A stretch of 64,000 bases of DNA, taken from positions 372,001-436,000 of the forward strand of contig JAHDVF020000178.1 of assembly GCA_022606425.2 (NCBI GenBank). The letters are read 5' to 3'. A model generated the notes under the pieces. It did no database searches. It was given only the letters and a program-made list of their open reading frames with translations, and was not told the DNA's origin. Made by a program: the position numbers and the translations under genes. Positions 49,861-61,700 of the stretch are shown here, piece after piece. This DNA is from Lepidostoma basale (Eukaryota > Arthropoda > Insecta > Trichoptera > Lepidostomatidae). The first letter of the stretch is position 1. Every line of letters starts with the position of its first letter.

Positions 49861-50424
49861 TAAAGATTTTCTACCCTTTAAAAACTTGGTTTACTGTACA
49901 ATCGTAATCAGTAATAAGTTTTAACTTTCAACGTAAATCTTTTTATTTACACATTTAAAAAATCACAACTAACATCACCAAATTGTTCTCCTTTTGTTTT
50001 CTACACTACTGTCTACAACAATAATCCAGAAAATGTATTGGGCATGCGCATCATGTGCATTCTCAATTATTTTCAAAGAGAATCGAAGTATTCCTCTCTC
50101 GCTCTCTTGTATTCTAAATATTCTTATACTCTTTCTTGATGACATCCGAGTTTTTGTCAATTTATATTATGATGCCCGAACTATCTGAGCCTTACATTTC
50201 TTCCTTATTTCGTTATTAGGTATATACAATATCAATGTACATATTGTATTATATTGCTATTATTATATTATACACCTGTAAAACTTAACATTAACACCTA
50301 TTAAACAATATGTTTTCTTGCACATTCTTCTCAGTCATCTCATATCTACTGCATTCATCCTACTTTATCGTTCTTTTGCCAGCTTCAAGCCATATTTGCT
50401 TCAGAGGATATATTTTATCCAACT

Positions 50425-53387
50425 ATTCTTCTTATAAACTTGTGTTTCTGTTATACCTAAACAGTTTAAATTCAATGGTTTAGTTACAAATTTATTTTAT
50501 CTTCATAACTAGAATTTTATTTATTTTGGATATAAAGTTTCTTCCTGCGTAAAATTTTAATATGACCAAAAACTTTTTTATTTTATTTTACATATTCTCA
50601 TAGTGTATTCTTTCACCAGCACAGGCACTTCTTTCAAAATAACTTTACTTGTGCAAATCATTTTATACATTTTTTAATTGATAAGAATTTGAATATTGGA
50701 TTTTTTTTAAATGCTACCAATATCACCATTCAAAACAGGTTTAAAATAAATAAAATTAAATATATTTTTCTAATTATATATAATTATTATCGTACAATCC
50801 ATGACATGTTCAAAGTGATTATGACAATGAAATAAACAAAATAATTATAATTAATACAATGTGGTATGTTTGATTTACCAAAATGTTTGTAATTAGAAAT
50901 GTCATTAATTACTACAAATCTGCAATCATTGGCGAGTGTTTGACAATTCAAGCTGTAAATTTGGTAACGTGAATGAAAATTAGTTATATTGGTGCAACCG
51001 TAATCTTATACTATTGTACATACATATATGACGTACACAACAAAAGTTATGTTTAATCTGTATAAGGCAATCTTATAATGTTGCAAAACTTGAGACTAGA
51101 CTATAATAATATTCGTATCATTAACGAAATTTTAAAATGTGACAAGAAATACAATCAACAAACAATTTTAAAATATATTCTTCGTTGACTGTACATACAC
51201 ATGCAAATATAGCAACTATCAAAATATTAAGTTCATATGATTGTTCGCTGTGGAGAATTTATACCTAAAGTACCATAAATTGTCTCAGAAAATATTTTTT
51301 CTGCATGAAAACTGAAATATGAAACCTATTTTTTATTACTTTTATTTTAGGAATTGAAATAGTACTGAGTAAAATGAAAAATTATGTATGCTAGGTTGGT
51401 ATTTGAAGTAATTGAGTTCTCATAAAACGTAAAGAGAAAATAAGCATTTTGATTCAATAGCACAATATACAATAATATTGAATGAAAATTTTGTGAATTG
51501 TTGAAAACATGTAATAATATTCTCAGAATACTACTAAACAAGGATAACTCTAGGTTTCAGTTGCGTGGGTGTTAAGTCAATACATCGGACATTGTAAATG
51601 TGAGAGAACATTTTTTCCAATAATGTTTTTTTTTTAAGAAATGTGTGATGTAATCCAGTTTGTACTTATCTTATAGATATATATTTATAAAATCATACCT
51701 TACGTTCGCAAGTCTAGAAAGAATTGAACAAATTTTTAAAATGGATCAAATACAGGCATATTCAGTTATGTCACAGTTGGTTCTGATATAGAAATATGAA
51801 GTATATGCATGTTGTAACTCCACATGAAATGTATAATTTATATACAATAAAAATAAAATTCACTATTAAACCCGCTTATTCCTCATAATCTCAAAGTCTT
51901 CGGGCAAAAACAAAAATTTTACTCTAGAGTTATATGTATTACTTGGTATATTTAATTAAAGTAGAATGATAGAAAGCCGGGATGTCAGAATTAAGTTACA
52001 ACAGTTACATTGGTAAATGTAATGTGGATTCATATTATGAATAACATGTAATATCATAAAAGAATAAATAGGAGAATGAGCTAGGTATTATTATGGAGAG
52101 CATATTTAAAAGATTTATTTGACTGTCGATAATTTCAGAAATGCGCTTTATTTATTTTTAGAACTTTTCAATTCAAAGTTTTCCAACTTAAATTATTTAG
52201 ATCCATAATTTTAACCCCCCTCCTCCATTTATTAATTAATGGTTTCCTTAAAAGTAAATTAACAAATTCCGATAACCCATTTTCTGTTTAACGTCAGAGG
52301 TGTTTGTTAATTTTTGTTTTGATATTTCTATATATGTATATATCTATTATTTTCATACAAAGTGAATTTTATTATTAGTACAATGTACAACAAAGCGATT
52401 GCTCCCTATGAAAGTTAATATTTAATACACTTAAATATTTATGTACAGTTTTTAGGATGAAAATGACTTACACAATATACATATGACAAGGATGAAACGT
52501 GGATGACATAGGTCGGGGTATTACTGTATATAAAAAAGGCATATTGTGTAATACAGATTACAATAAAACACATTTTTCATGGCATAAAGAAAAATGTAAC
52601 ACAAATATAGATGGTCACTAGCAAGTGTTTAAAATACTGGGGGAAATGTATCTGCATTAGGTATATGTACAAGAACACTAATAGTTTCCTTTTTACATTA
52701 TTTCACTAACAATATTTCATTTATGGTATTTTAAACAATAATTTTATATGTATCACAAAAAATTACATATTTTAATATAACTATTTCCACCTATTTTTAT
52801 TGCACGGCAGTAGCAGTTTACCAGCATATCTTCACAAAGACAATTTGTAACCACGTTGTTGTTCTTAGTGAAATAACTGCACATTTAAAATATATGTTTT
52901 GTGTCAAGGCTAAATACAATAAATCTAAACAACTGTGAAGTAAATTACGCGATACAAACGTGTTCACAATTAGCCAAGACATTAAAATAAAATATACTGG
53001 ATTCAAAATAAACATCTCCAGTGTATTGTTCCCCTCTAAATTCAGAACAAATTAATATTTATGTGGTGACTAACGAAGTGCAAAGAATGCCCCACGAGAA
53101 CAGCTTCATTCAGCTAGGAGATGATACAACACAATGCGCAACTTACATACTAGCGTAGGAGTAGGTGTGAACAACTGGGGTGATGGGGAAATAGTGATAT
53201 ACAAGAGAAAGATATAATCAACAGGCTCATGTGCCTGCACAGTCATACCCTATAAGACGGTAAAAAAAAGTTACTCAATACAGGAATAGGTTTTCTAGAA
53301 ATCAAAAGTGAAAAAATAACCAATAACATATTTAAAACTTTTTTGTATTTTTCATTTCAACATGGCTGATGAATACATTCAAAAATG
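50425..53387 (-). other. TE-poor AT-rich tract downstream of Nmt, candidate long 3' UTR
   Basis: Almost 3 kb with no open frame of note, no LINE, SINE, MITE or foldback sequence that I recognise, and no strong tandem repeat. Short minus-strand poly(A)-signal-like TTTATT words occur through it (for example around 50515-50590 and 52150). Its position directly after the Nmt stop makes a long 3' UTR the simplest reading, but unrelated intergenic DNA is possible. Confidence 0.35.
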
Positions 53388-54821
53388 TCACTGCAAAACC
53401 AAACCTATCTTCCCGGGTACCATATTGGGACATCTCCAATTATATAAATAGTATTGCAAATCCCCATCCCCAATTCCAAATTTCAAAGTGCTTAAAAATT
53501 CTCTGTTGTCCATCAAGTCCAGGGCATTGAAAACATCGAATCCGGCATTCTTGGCCGAAATCAGCGCATCAGTCATCAGCTCGACCCAAGGGGTCTTGGT
53601 GGAGACATTATAAAAGGAATAAGCGGCTTTCAGTGTCTTGTGGACCGGGTGGTTCATGACGGTGGATGGAAGAGAATAATAACTTACAAAATCGGTAATC
53701 ACTCCTGCCTCATCGGCAATCACAAAGCTGTCAATGATTCCAGGTTGTGGGATAAACCAATGTTGAAATTCTTCCACGTGGAAAATAGGCGCCAAGTCAA
53801 ACTTACTTAAATAATCATTCAACAACTTTACCACAACGCCGCAGTCCGCTGCAATCATCTTCCTAAACCCCGGGGTTTTGGGGGTATCCGGTAACTTGTA
53901 CAACTTTATTGTCCTTTGCATGGTCCTGTTCTTGGATAGCATGGAAAACTCAATCTGAATTAACTTTTTGGGATTGAGAGAGCGATGCCAGTAACGGCAA
54001 GTGGCAATGGGCTTGGGCAACACGATCCCCGCAGTATATACCCCCTGGAAAATACCTGTGAGGTTCACACGCCGAGTGATCTCACGAATTAGCACGGGCG
54101 CCACCCGCTTGGATCTCAGCTTCTTGTGGACACACAAGAAGTTTATTTCCACAACTTTCTGCACTTGTTCGTAGATCCGCAACAGAGCGGGCACTGCAGA
54201 AATGAATCCCACAAGACGCCCAGACTTGGTTACGCGCACCCCACAGTGCCAATCCTTCCTCCACCCGATGGGCTGCAAAGCCCACTTTAAAAATGCGGGC
54301 TGATAATCAAACCGAAACATACAGTCGTCATCCTCCACGTAGTTTTCATTGAGAAGAGTGTACAGTTCTTTTAAGATAGATGGTACATTCAAATCCAGTG
54401 TATCCCATTGGAAGCCCTCTGGTAAACTGTATGGTTCGGCCCTTATTTCAGAAATACTTTTTTCCGGTTCTATAGGTTCGTTAACCACAATATTTTCATC
54501 CATTTTTGGTACAGGTTGGGTGGACCAAAATTGAAAGGGTTTTTGAAAAGCCTCTTTTCCCATCTTTGCCGATTTCTGTTGAAAATTTAATACTTCCATA
54601 GCCATTTTCAAACCTTTCATAGAAATATTTTGAAATTCATTGCTAGAATTCAAAAGCTCTAAATTATCGGTAGAAGCGTTTTCCGCTTGGTCACCATTAC
54701 TCTCTTCCTCAAGAGTTTTTTTAGTCTTATTGCGTATTTTTAAAACCTTACTATTAGAGGAATCCGTCAAAACCGAGTCTTGACTCGATTCTTCACAAAC
54801 GTCTTCATTCCTGTCTTCCAT
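53388..54821 (-). CDS. Nmt: Glycylpeptide N-tetradecanoyltransferase (N-myristoyltransferase)
   Basis: Transfers myristate from myristoyl-CoA to N-terminal glycines of cytosolic and ribosome-associated substrates. One uninterrupted frame of 477 codons, the usual animal length. The acidic/basic N-terminal region ([14 protein letters not shown]) fits the ribosome-association segment of animal enzymes. Family signatures seen are [30 protein letters not shown], the acyl-CoA pocket [29 protein letters not shown], and the C-terminal [16 protein letters not shown]...GLVLQ, where the free C-terminal carboxylate is catalytic. The D in GDGDLQ replaces the N usual in animal enzymes. No intron is needed. 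The downstream 3 kb is AT-rich and nearly free of mobile elements. Confidence 0.97.
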   Translation of the reverse strand: MEDRNEDVCEESSQDSVLTDSSNSKVLKIRNKTKKTLEEESNGDQAENASTDNLELLNSSNEFQNISMKGLKMAMEVLNFQQKSAKMGKEAFQKPFQFWSTQPVPKMDENIVVNEPIEPEKSISEIRAEPYSLPEGFQWDTLDLNVPSILKELYTLLNENYVEDDDCMFRFDYQPAFLKWALQPIGWRKDWHCGVRVTKSGRLVGFISAVPALLRIYEQVQKVVEINFLCVHKKLRSKRVAPVLIREITRRVNLTGIFQGVYTAGIVLPKPIATCRYWHRSLNPKKLIQIEFSMLSKNRTMQRTIKLYKLPDTPKTPGFRKMIAADCGVVVKLLNDYLSKFDLAPIFHVEEFQHWFIPQPGIIDSFVIADEAGVITDFVSYYSLPSTVMNHPVHKTLKAAYSFYNVSTKTPWVELMTDALISAKNAGFDVFNALDLMDNREFLSTLKFGIGDGDLQYYLYNWRCPNMVPGKIGLVLQ

Positions 54822-54999
54822 TGTCAGACAAAACCCACCGAAAAATTACAAAAAAAAATTAGCAAGGAAATCGGAACTCGCCTTTAGACTGACATTAGTT
54901 TTATCTTCAGTAGACATACGGCACCCAATTTTACGGCCAATGTGTTATAATTAGTAAAACTGGGGCATGTTTATCTTTAATATTCAAGTATCTACCTAA

Positions 55000-55625
55000 T
55001 TAACTAACCATCACGCCATTTCTCCGGAGGGGTAGGCAGAGAGGATAGATCGCCACAATGCTCTGTCCTGGCATACCTCTCGGGATTCCTCCACATTCAT
55101 ACATCGTCGATTATTCCGACTTCGAATGTGACCGCCTTTTAGTAATTGATTAATTTGGTCATGCCATATTTTCCTCGGTCGTCCTCAGCTTCTTTTTCCA
55201 CTCACGCTGCTTGTATACAACTTTCTAACCATTCTACTCTCATCCATTCGTTCCATATGTCCAAACCATCTCAGGGATCCTTTTTAATTTTATCCATGAT
55301 GCAGTCATCTACCTTACATTTCTTTCTTATTTCATCTTTCGGTATTCTATCATACAATGTTTTCCCGCACATTCTTCTTAGTTATCTCATTTCTACGGCG
55401 TTTATCGTGCTATCATCCTTCTTTTGCCAGCTCCAAGCTTCACTTCCATACATGAGGGTTGGCACTAGAACTTCATTGTGTACTGTCATCTTTGCTTCTG
55501 TCGATACATTTCTATTTGCAGTAGACTTTGAGTGCGCCATTAATTTTATTCCCAGCACCAACCCTTCTTTCGATGTCTTTCTCCATTTTTCCGTCTCTTG
55601 TTAACATGCTTCCTTATCTACCTAC
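55000..55625 (-). mobile_element. RTE-like LINE 3' end
   Basis: Begins AACTAACCATCACGCCATTT CTCCGGAGG, extends through the C-terminal region with frameshifts to about 55610. Lies just upstream of the Nmt start codon (180 bp), so it may border the promoter. Confidence 0.85.
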
Positions 55626-55734
55626 GTATCTATCTACGTATCTACCAGTATCTACCTCATATCACAATAGGATCTTATTTGAGGGATGTAGATTAGATAT
55701 AATAAAAAAAGACTCAAATGTATTCTAGAAACAT

Positions 55735-55835
55735 TTATTTTTGAGATGGTGGCATCGGTTTTGGAAAAACTTAATCTGGTATAAGTCGGGCATAAAAAAA
55801 TCTGATGTTTCCAGGTAACTCTGTAATCAAGAAAT
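55735..55835. repeat. Half foldback element
   Basis: GATGGTGGCATCGGTTTTGG belongs to the ACCGGTTT-core class. Partner arm absent. Confidence 0.4.
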
Positions 55836-56209
55836 AAACAAATATTAATTGTAAAAATACGCTTAACAACAAAACCAAAATTCGATTGTTTAGTAATAAC
55901 ATAGTGCGAGTAAGAGTATTTCAATATTTATTGCACAATAAAACGATTTCACAAATGTTTACAATTAAAATTCTAATTTATTAATCGACTCCCAATCCCA
56001 TATTTCAAAAACGAATCCGATATTTATTGTAATAATGTAATACGTTCATTTATCTAGCTCAACATTCAACTTGAACATATTTGATTTCCCTTGACTAAAC
56101 CATCATATTAAATTCATATTATTATCAATCAATTAAAAACATATACGAGTATACATATAACCTACGTAGGGTATACCCTATGTTAAGAGATGATATTTCT
56201 TCAATTATT

Positions 56210-56645
56210 CTATCCATTATTTAATTAAAAAAGGAAGGGCCTCAGGCTATCTCCTTGTCTAATTCCAATAGATGTTTTTAAGACTCTCGAGAGCTCTCCA
56301 TTGCACCGAACCCTTGTGCTGCCATTTGTGTTGATATAATAAGTATCAGAGTTACATCATATACGCACTCGATCAAATCCCTTAGTAAGGTCAATGAAAC
56401 ACGTGTATGTTGTTTTATTAAATTCAATTGCCTTCTCTTTAGCTTGTTTGAGATTTTATGTAGCACCTGTTGTTGAACGGTTTCTCCTGAAACCCTGTTT
56501 CAAGTTGTGTTCTTATTATGCTGGTTAAAAGTTTCAAAGATGAGCATAGCAGTGATATATCCCTGTAGATTCCTGGTTTTGTGTTTATCCATTCTTGAAT
56601 ATTGGAACTGTAATGCTCATATGCCATTCGTCTAACGATGCATTC
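56210..56645 (-). mobile_element. LINE RT fragment
   Basis: The minus strand reads IYRDISLLCSSLKLLTSIIRTQLE (YRGISLL motif) then TGFQEKPFNNRCYIKSQ with stops. An RTE-type element of another lineage. Confidence 0.6.
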
Positions 56646-56711
56646 AATTATTTAGTTACAAATTTATTTTATCGACTATCAACTCAAAGAGGAATGAACA
56701 TATTGAAGTTC

Positions 56712-56900
56712 TAGTACAATTCTAGGGGATAGAACGCTTGACTCCTAATCTAGGGGACTTGGGTTCGAGCCTGGACACGACCAGATTCCTTCTTCATAAT
56801 AATGAGCTATTTTCTGCTCATATTGAAGATTGTAAAATAAATTCTAATATCATTGATTTAAATCTTTGATGTTAGTCTTTATTTTTAAAAAAGAAAAAAA
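56712..56900 (+). repeat. SINE-A, tRNA-derived, copy 1
   Basis: TTCTAGGGGATAGAACGCTT corresponds to the A-box region (TGGTCTAGGGGATAG in copy 2's complement), and GGGTTCGAGCCTGG is a good B box about 35 nt later. A unique body (CTTCATAATAATGAGC, TTGAAGATTGTAAAATAAATTC) and tail (AATATCATTGATT..AAATC) are shared with copy 2. Confidence 0.85.
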
Positions 56901-57111
56901 ATATATGCAAACGTTAATCATGACCCTGAAATCAGGCTCACTATAAATTTTAATATGTATTTTGATTTACTATTCATTTTAAAAAAATACTTACAAACAT
57001 TAATAATAAATTTCACAGAGAATTTAAATGTACCCCACATGTTTCAAAAATGTATAATTTAAAATTCATTCAATCCACGAATTTCATTTAGTTAATTTTT
57101 GTCTATGGTAA

Positions 57112-57141
57112 CCTCTTTTCCGGCTGGTGGACAAAAACAAG
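57112..57141 (+). promoter_or_regulatory. RpL13 transcription start with TOP tract and non-coding first exon
   Basis: CTCTTTTCC at 57112-57120 is a 5' terminal oligopyrimidine tract typical of ribosomal protein genes. It is followed by a short leader ending at 57141 in AACAAG|GTAGTG, a donor. The matching acceptor is TTTCAG|CTTCAAG at 57325/57326, seven nt before the RpL13 ATG. No TATA box is evident, as expected for this class. Confidence 0.6.
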
Positions 57142-57332
57142 GTAGTGTTTCGACTTTGTGTTGAATTTTATTTTTAATTATATTATCCATCCGCTGGTGT
57201 TTATTTCTAAAAGTTTTGTCTACGTGATGAATAATCATTTTAAAGCCTTTGAATGTCTATATTTATTAGTCTCAGAGTCGATTCCAAATAGTAATGTGTG
57301 TTTGACAGATCGTTTTACATTTCAGCTTCAAG

Positions 57333-59130
57333 ATGGGTAAAGGGAATAATATGATCCCCAATGGGCACTTCCATAAAGATTGGCAACGATTTGTGAAGAC
57401 CTGGTTTAACCAGCCAGCCCGCAAGCACAAGAGGAAGCAGAACAGAGTTAAGAAAGCCCGCGCTGTGTTCCCTCGTCCTGCCGCCGGACCCCTGAGACCG
57501 GTGGTGAGGTGTCCTACAGTCAAATACCACAAGAAAATTCGTGCCGGTCGTGGTTTTACTCTGGATGAAATCAAGGTATTACCGTTTTTATGAAATCTTA
57601 TTGAATTCATTTAACGTTATACTATGGATGTCTAATGAGGTTATTTGTAAACTTTTCAAGATTTTTATATAAGCCAATTTTTATTTTATTTTTTTAGAGA
57701 TATTATTTCAATTGTATTATGTTTTCAAATCTAAATGTTACGATTTGCCAATTTAAACTACAGTCGTTCACCAATTTTAATATTCCTACATGTTTTATAA
57801 TAAATACAATGTTGTGTTTTTATTGTATTTGGTATGTTTACAGATGTTTACTCATTAACAGAATTACATTTTTTAAAGATAATGGATATGTCCGGATATC
57901 GTAGTACCATATTAAAAATATAAAGTTGAAAGAATGTCATGAGGCATAGTTTTGTTTTTGAAAAATATATTTATAAACAACCATTATATTTTGTTAGTAT
58001 GCATCCGCAGTAAGATTATATTTTGACAAAATCATTTAAAACAGTTTTCTTGCATTATAATTATTTATTTATTACTAATATTTGCTTCATTGTGGTTTAC
58101 AGTCTGCCAACATGTACCCTGCCTTTGCACGTGCCATTGGCATTGCTGTAGACCCCCGTAGACGCAACAAGTCAGTGGAGTCGAGGCAGGTGAACGTGCA
58201 GCGTCTCAAGGAATATCGCGGTCGTCTCATCCTGTTCCCGCGTGGTGTGAAGAAGGTTCGCAAGGGCGAGGCCACCAAGGAAGAATGCAAGCTCGCCACC
58301 CAGCTCAAGGGTACTGTCATGCCCGTCCGCCAGCCACAGCCTACGCAGAAGGCGCGACAGATCTCCGATAAGGAGAAATCCTTCGAGGCCTATGCCTTCA
58401 TCAAGAGGGTGAGTAGCTAATGAAACTTTGCTTTGGTGTTTTATTATTTATTTAAAGATTTCTTATTCGCGCACAACCTGACTCTTTTCTCATGATTATA
58501 ATCAATCGTAGCATCTTCAATATAAATATTGCAGATAATACATTCAATTTTACATTATTTTTATTAAAATTATTGATCCTTATCGGACATTAGCTTTTGA
58601 ATATTATTATTTTATTGAATCACTCTATAAATTATTACAGCGCGAGCTAAATCGATGTAAAGGGTATAGCTATCATATTGATTCTTGTGATAAGTTGTGG
58701 TAGCTAATCTAACACCATTTTTATTGACACTTGAATTTTACACCAGACCAAAGACAGTGTGACGAACCTGGGACCTTAGGTATGGCAGTCAAACACTTAC
58801 CATTCGGCCATAAAGGTCGTCGGTCGTCGTCTATTATTCTATCAAATTTTTTTTTAAAGCACTATGTGTCAATTTTTTTTTTAAATTCAACATGATTCAT
58901 CATGTTACCTCATTTACTAAAAATGTTAACCAGGCTACATTATGATGAAATGAAAAATTAATAGCCATAATATATTTACTTAATGTTGATGAAATCTTCC
59001 ACAGGCGCGTATTGATGCCCGTATGGTTGGAATCCGAGCCAAGAAGCTGAAGGAGGCTGCAGAGAATGCTGATGACCTCAACAAAGCCACCAAGGCTCCT
59101 AAAGCACCTAAAGTTAAGGGGAAGAAGTAA
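57333..59130 (+). CDS. RpL13: 60S ribosomal protein L13 (eL13)
   Basis: Structural protein of the large ribosomal subunit. Coding exons 57333-57575, 58103-58408 and 59005-59130 join in phase 0 at both junctions to 224 residues (family about 205-220). The start [18 protein letters not shown] and the motifs [35 protein letters not shown] and [16 protein letters not shown] are diagnostic. A Lys/Ala-rich tail ends in KAPKVKGKK. The open frame in the middle exon continues a few codons past the true GTGAGT donor at 58409, so it should not be taken as an exon end. Intron 2 (58409-59004) contains a SINE. I looked for C/D-box snoRNAs in the introns and found no convincing pair of boxes. Confidence 0.97.
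58620..58825 (-). repeat. SINE-B, tRNA-derived, in RpL13 intron 2
   Basis: On the minus strand TATGGCCGAATGGTAAGTGT gives a convincing A box and GGTCCCAGGTTCG the start of a B box. The tail TCGATTTAGCTCGCGCTGTA is shared. Confidence 0.8.
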
Positions 59131-59825
59131 ACTTGTACCGTTGATAAGAAAATTATAAAACCTAAAAACATTTTATTTGGTGTTTTTGTTACCTTTCTTT
59201 CCTAAAATTTTTGTGCGTGAATGAAATCGAAAAACCATCTACCAGATGTTATCTCTTTCTCTCTTGCCTTTTTGTGTGGACAAGATGCAATATTTGCCAC
59301 ACAGAATTTAGTTTGAACATTGAAGAGTCATATTTTAGGCAATAACGATTATTAGCTTTTCCCATACCCATGCCGATAAACATTGTGGTAATATATGAGG
59401 TAAAAGTAAAGCAATAACTTTTTTTTATTGTGGTGTTTTTACATCAGTTTGCTGCCGACTGCCGTTTAATAAATTGATGACATTTGGCATCATTTGAAGC
59501 TCTATTTGCTCTCCTTACGTTTCTAATATTTTTTTATGCTCAGTTTGAAATGAAAAAACTGAAGATTGAGGAGACATTTACAATATTTGATGCTTTTTAT
59601 ATTTAACATGGGATTGGGACCATTGTATGATTTATGGAGATGTCTTAAATTTTTTTGAATGTTTAAAGAATTCAACAATGGTGATAGTGAATTGAACGAT
59701 AAACCAATATCAAGAAGACCTCTGAAATTGGATGAAAACCACCTTAAATTCTGTAAAAAAAAGTATACACGAGTAATGAGTACCGCATGACACAAGAAAT
59801 AATACAATCTTTTTTATAACTACCA
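59131..59825. other. RpL13 3' flank, nothing further recognised
   Basis: The short 3' UTR probably ends soon after TATAAAACCTAAAAACATTT (59155). The rest is AT-rich with no repeat or gene. Confidence 0.4.
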
Positions 59826-59829
59826 CTCT

Positions 59830-59935
59830 TTGTCTTTATTACAAATCAAACACTCTGTTGGTGCCAGCTAAACTGGTCGCTGTCAAAATAAATCCAAAAA
59901 GTGGAAGTGGGTTTTTTAAAAATACATTGTTTTAT
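59830..59935. repeat. Half foldback element
   Basis: TCTGTTGGTGCCAGCTAAACTGGTCGCTGTC lies in the foldback class (arm with ACTGGTCG). No clear second arm. Confidence 0.4.
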
Positions 59936-60225
59936 TCATTTAATATTTAAAATGAACTTAACGCGAGATTTCAGTAAAATCATTAGATTATCTTTCAAGT
60001 CTTATTTAGAATATTTATCCTATCTTCCAATAAATTATTATCATAAACTCAGATTTTGCACGTATTAAATGTAATTGTTTTAACAGAAAATTATTTTTTT
60101 TGATTCGAAGCATTAAAAGTTAATTTACCAAGGTACATTACTTATCAGCTGTCTGTCATCCACTGCCGAACGTAGGCCTCTCAAAGCATGCCACTGTCCA
60201 GTAATCATTATTATTATTTTGTTAA

Positions 60226-60455
60226 ATCGCTCTTTACGTCATTACAGCGCGAACCTAATCGATATAAAGGGTATCGCTATTATATTGATTTTCATGACAT
60301 GTGATAGGTAGATAATCTATTGCCATTTTATTGTAACGTAAATTCTAAACCAGACCAGAGACAGTGGACAATCACACTGCCATCGCCAGGAATCGAACTT
60401 GGGACCTTTATTGTGGCAGTCATAGCACTTGCCACATTCCCATGAAGTTCGTCAT
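60226..60455 (-). repeat. SINE-B, tRNA-derived, best B box
   Basis: The minus strand reads GGTCCCAAGTTCGATTCCTG, a near-consensus B box, with ACTGCCACAATAAA before it and the shared tail ATCGATTAGGTTCGCGCTGT. Confidence 0.85.
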
Positions 60456-60837
60456 ATAACATTGTTAGTCTAGCGGGCAGGGGGACATCCAACTCTACGG
60501 AATCCTGTTCGTGGTCTCCACTCTAGATTCTATCTCCCCCCAACGGCCGTCGCTCCTCCAACAAATATGGTCAGCCCACCGCCACTTCAGTCCATCTATC
60601 CTCAGAGCCACTTCAGTCATATTGGTTTGTTGTCGAATTGTTTATTCGACACAAAGTATTTTAGCAATTATATATTACCTTGACTTCATTACCGTTTATA
60701 ATAATAGTATTATAAATAGAATATTTTATTTCATAAAATTTATGAATACACATTTTAGTTTGAATGCTATGTTTAATAAAAAGTAGAAGTTTTTTTTTAA
60801 ATTTAAAAAAAATATGTATATTTAAAAAAAAAATAAT

Positions 60838-61005
60838 ACCAAGGATTTGAATCAATGATATTAGAATTTATTTTTACAATCTTCAATGTGAGTAGAAAAT
60901 AGCTCATTATTATGAAGAAAGAATCTGGTTGTGTCCAGGCTTGAACCCAAGTCCCCTGAATCAGGAGCCAAGCGTTCTATCCCCTAGACCACCACGCAAT
61001 TAAGG
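60838..61005 (-). repeat. SINE-A, tRNA-derived, copy 2
   Basis: The minus strand reads TGGTGGTCTAGGGGATAGAA (A box), CAGGGGACTTGGGTTCAAGC (B box), then the shared body and tail. Confidence 0.85.
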
Positions 61006-61700
61006 TATTTTGTTTACTAAATATGCTCTTGGATCCTTGATGATTTTTATTGTGACTCCTCTATTTAAAAAATCAAATAATATACAGGTTTATTCTGCAT
61101 ACCTACCTGTAGGATTTTTTTTTCACATATGGCAGCATTATATAATTTTAGTCTGGGAAAGAATCGGTGAATGGCCCCGCCTTTTTGTGTGTTGTGTAGT
61201 GTTTTTTTCAATTTAATTCACTGTGAAATGGTGTATGTAATTCTTGATTAAGTGTGAAGGTACAAGTTTTATCAAATGCACTTAGTATTTTCACATCCCT
61301 TCAAACTTATTTGGGTTTTTTAAGACATTATCGATTGTTTACCCCTCCCTTTCTACTGACTTGCGTGTTAATATCCTTGCTTGTTTTATTTTAGATCAGT
61401 ACCTATTACCGTTTCAGATTTTGTATGAAATCTCACTTCTTAGTTGAGAGAAAAATATGTTTTTCTAATGTCTTTAGATATTTCTAAACATTTATTAGTG
61501 ATCCATAAACGATGTGACGAATAAGTCAGTCTATTTTTGGTGGGTGTTGTCACTGCCTGCAGGCGGCATCATCTCGACTCGAATTAATTATTAGGTCATC
61601 ATTTGTTATATTGAATTTTGATATCGCACTAAAATTATGTATAGTTTGTAGGATTAAAATGTTAATACATAATATCTTTACAGGTATTAATATAACAGCC
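61006..61700 (+). promoter_or_regulatory. Upstream region of Nrg
   Basis: AT-rich, no repeat recognised. GTGTGTTGTGTAGTG at 61185-61200 and an acceptor-like TTACAG at 61678-61683 suggest leader sequence or an intron before the first coding exon. No core promoter element can be assigned. Confidence 0.3.

Noticed and set aside
56730..56790. A functional tRNA gene
   Set aside because: A and B boxes are present, but the acceptor stem does not close and the sequence is repeated with a non-tRNA body, so it is a SINE.
58409..59004. C/D-box snoRNA in RpL13 intron 2 (TGATGA words near 58942 and 58986)
   Set aside because: No matching D box or terminal stem at suitable distance.
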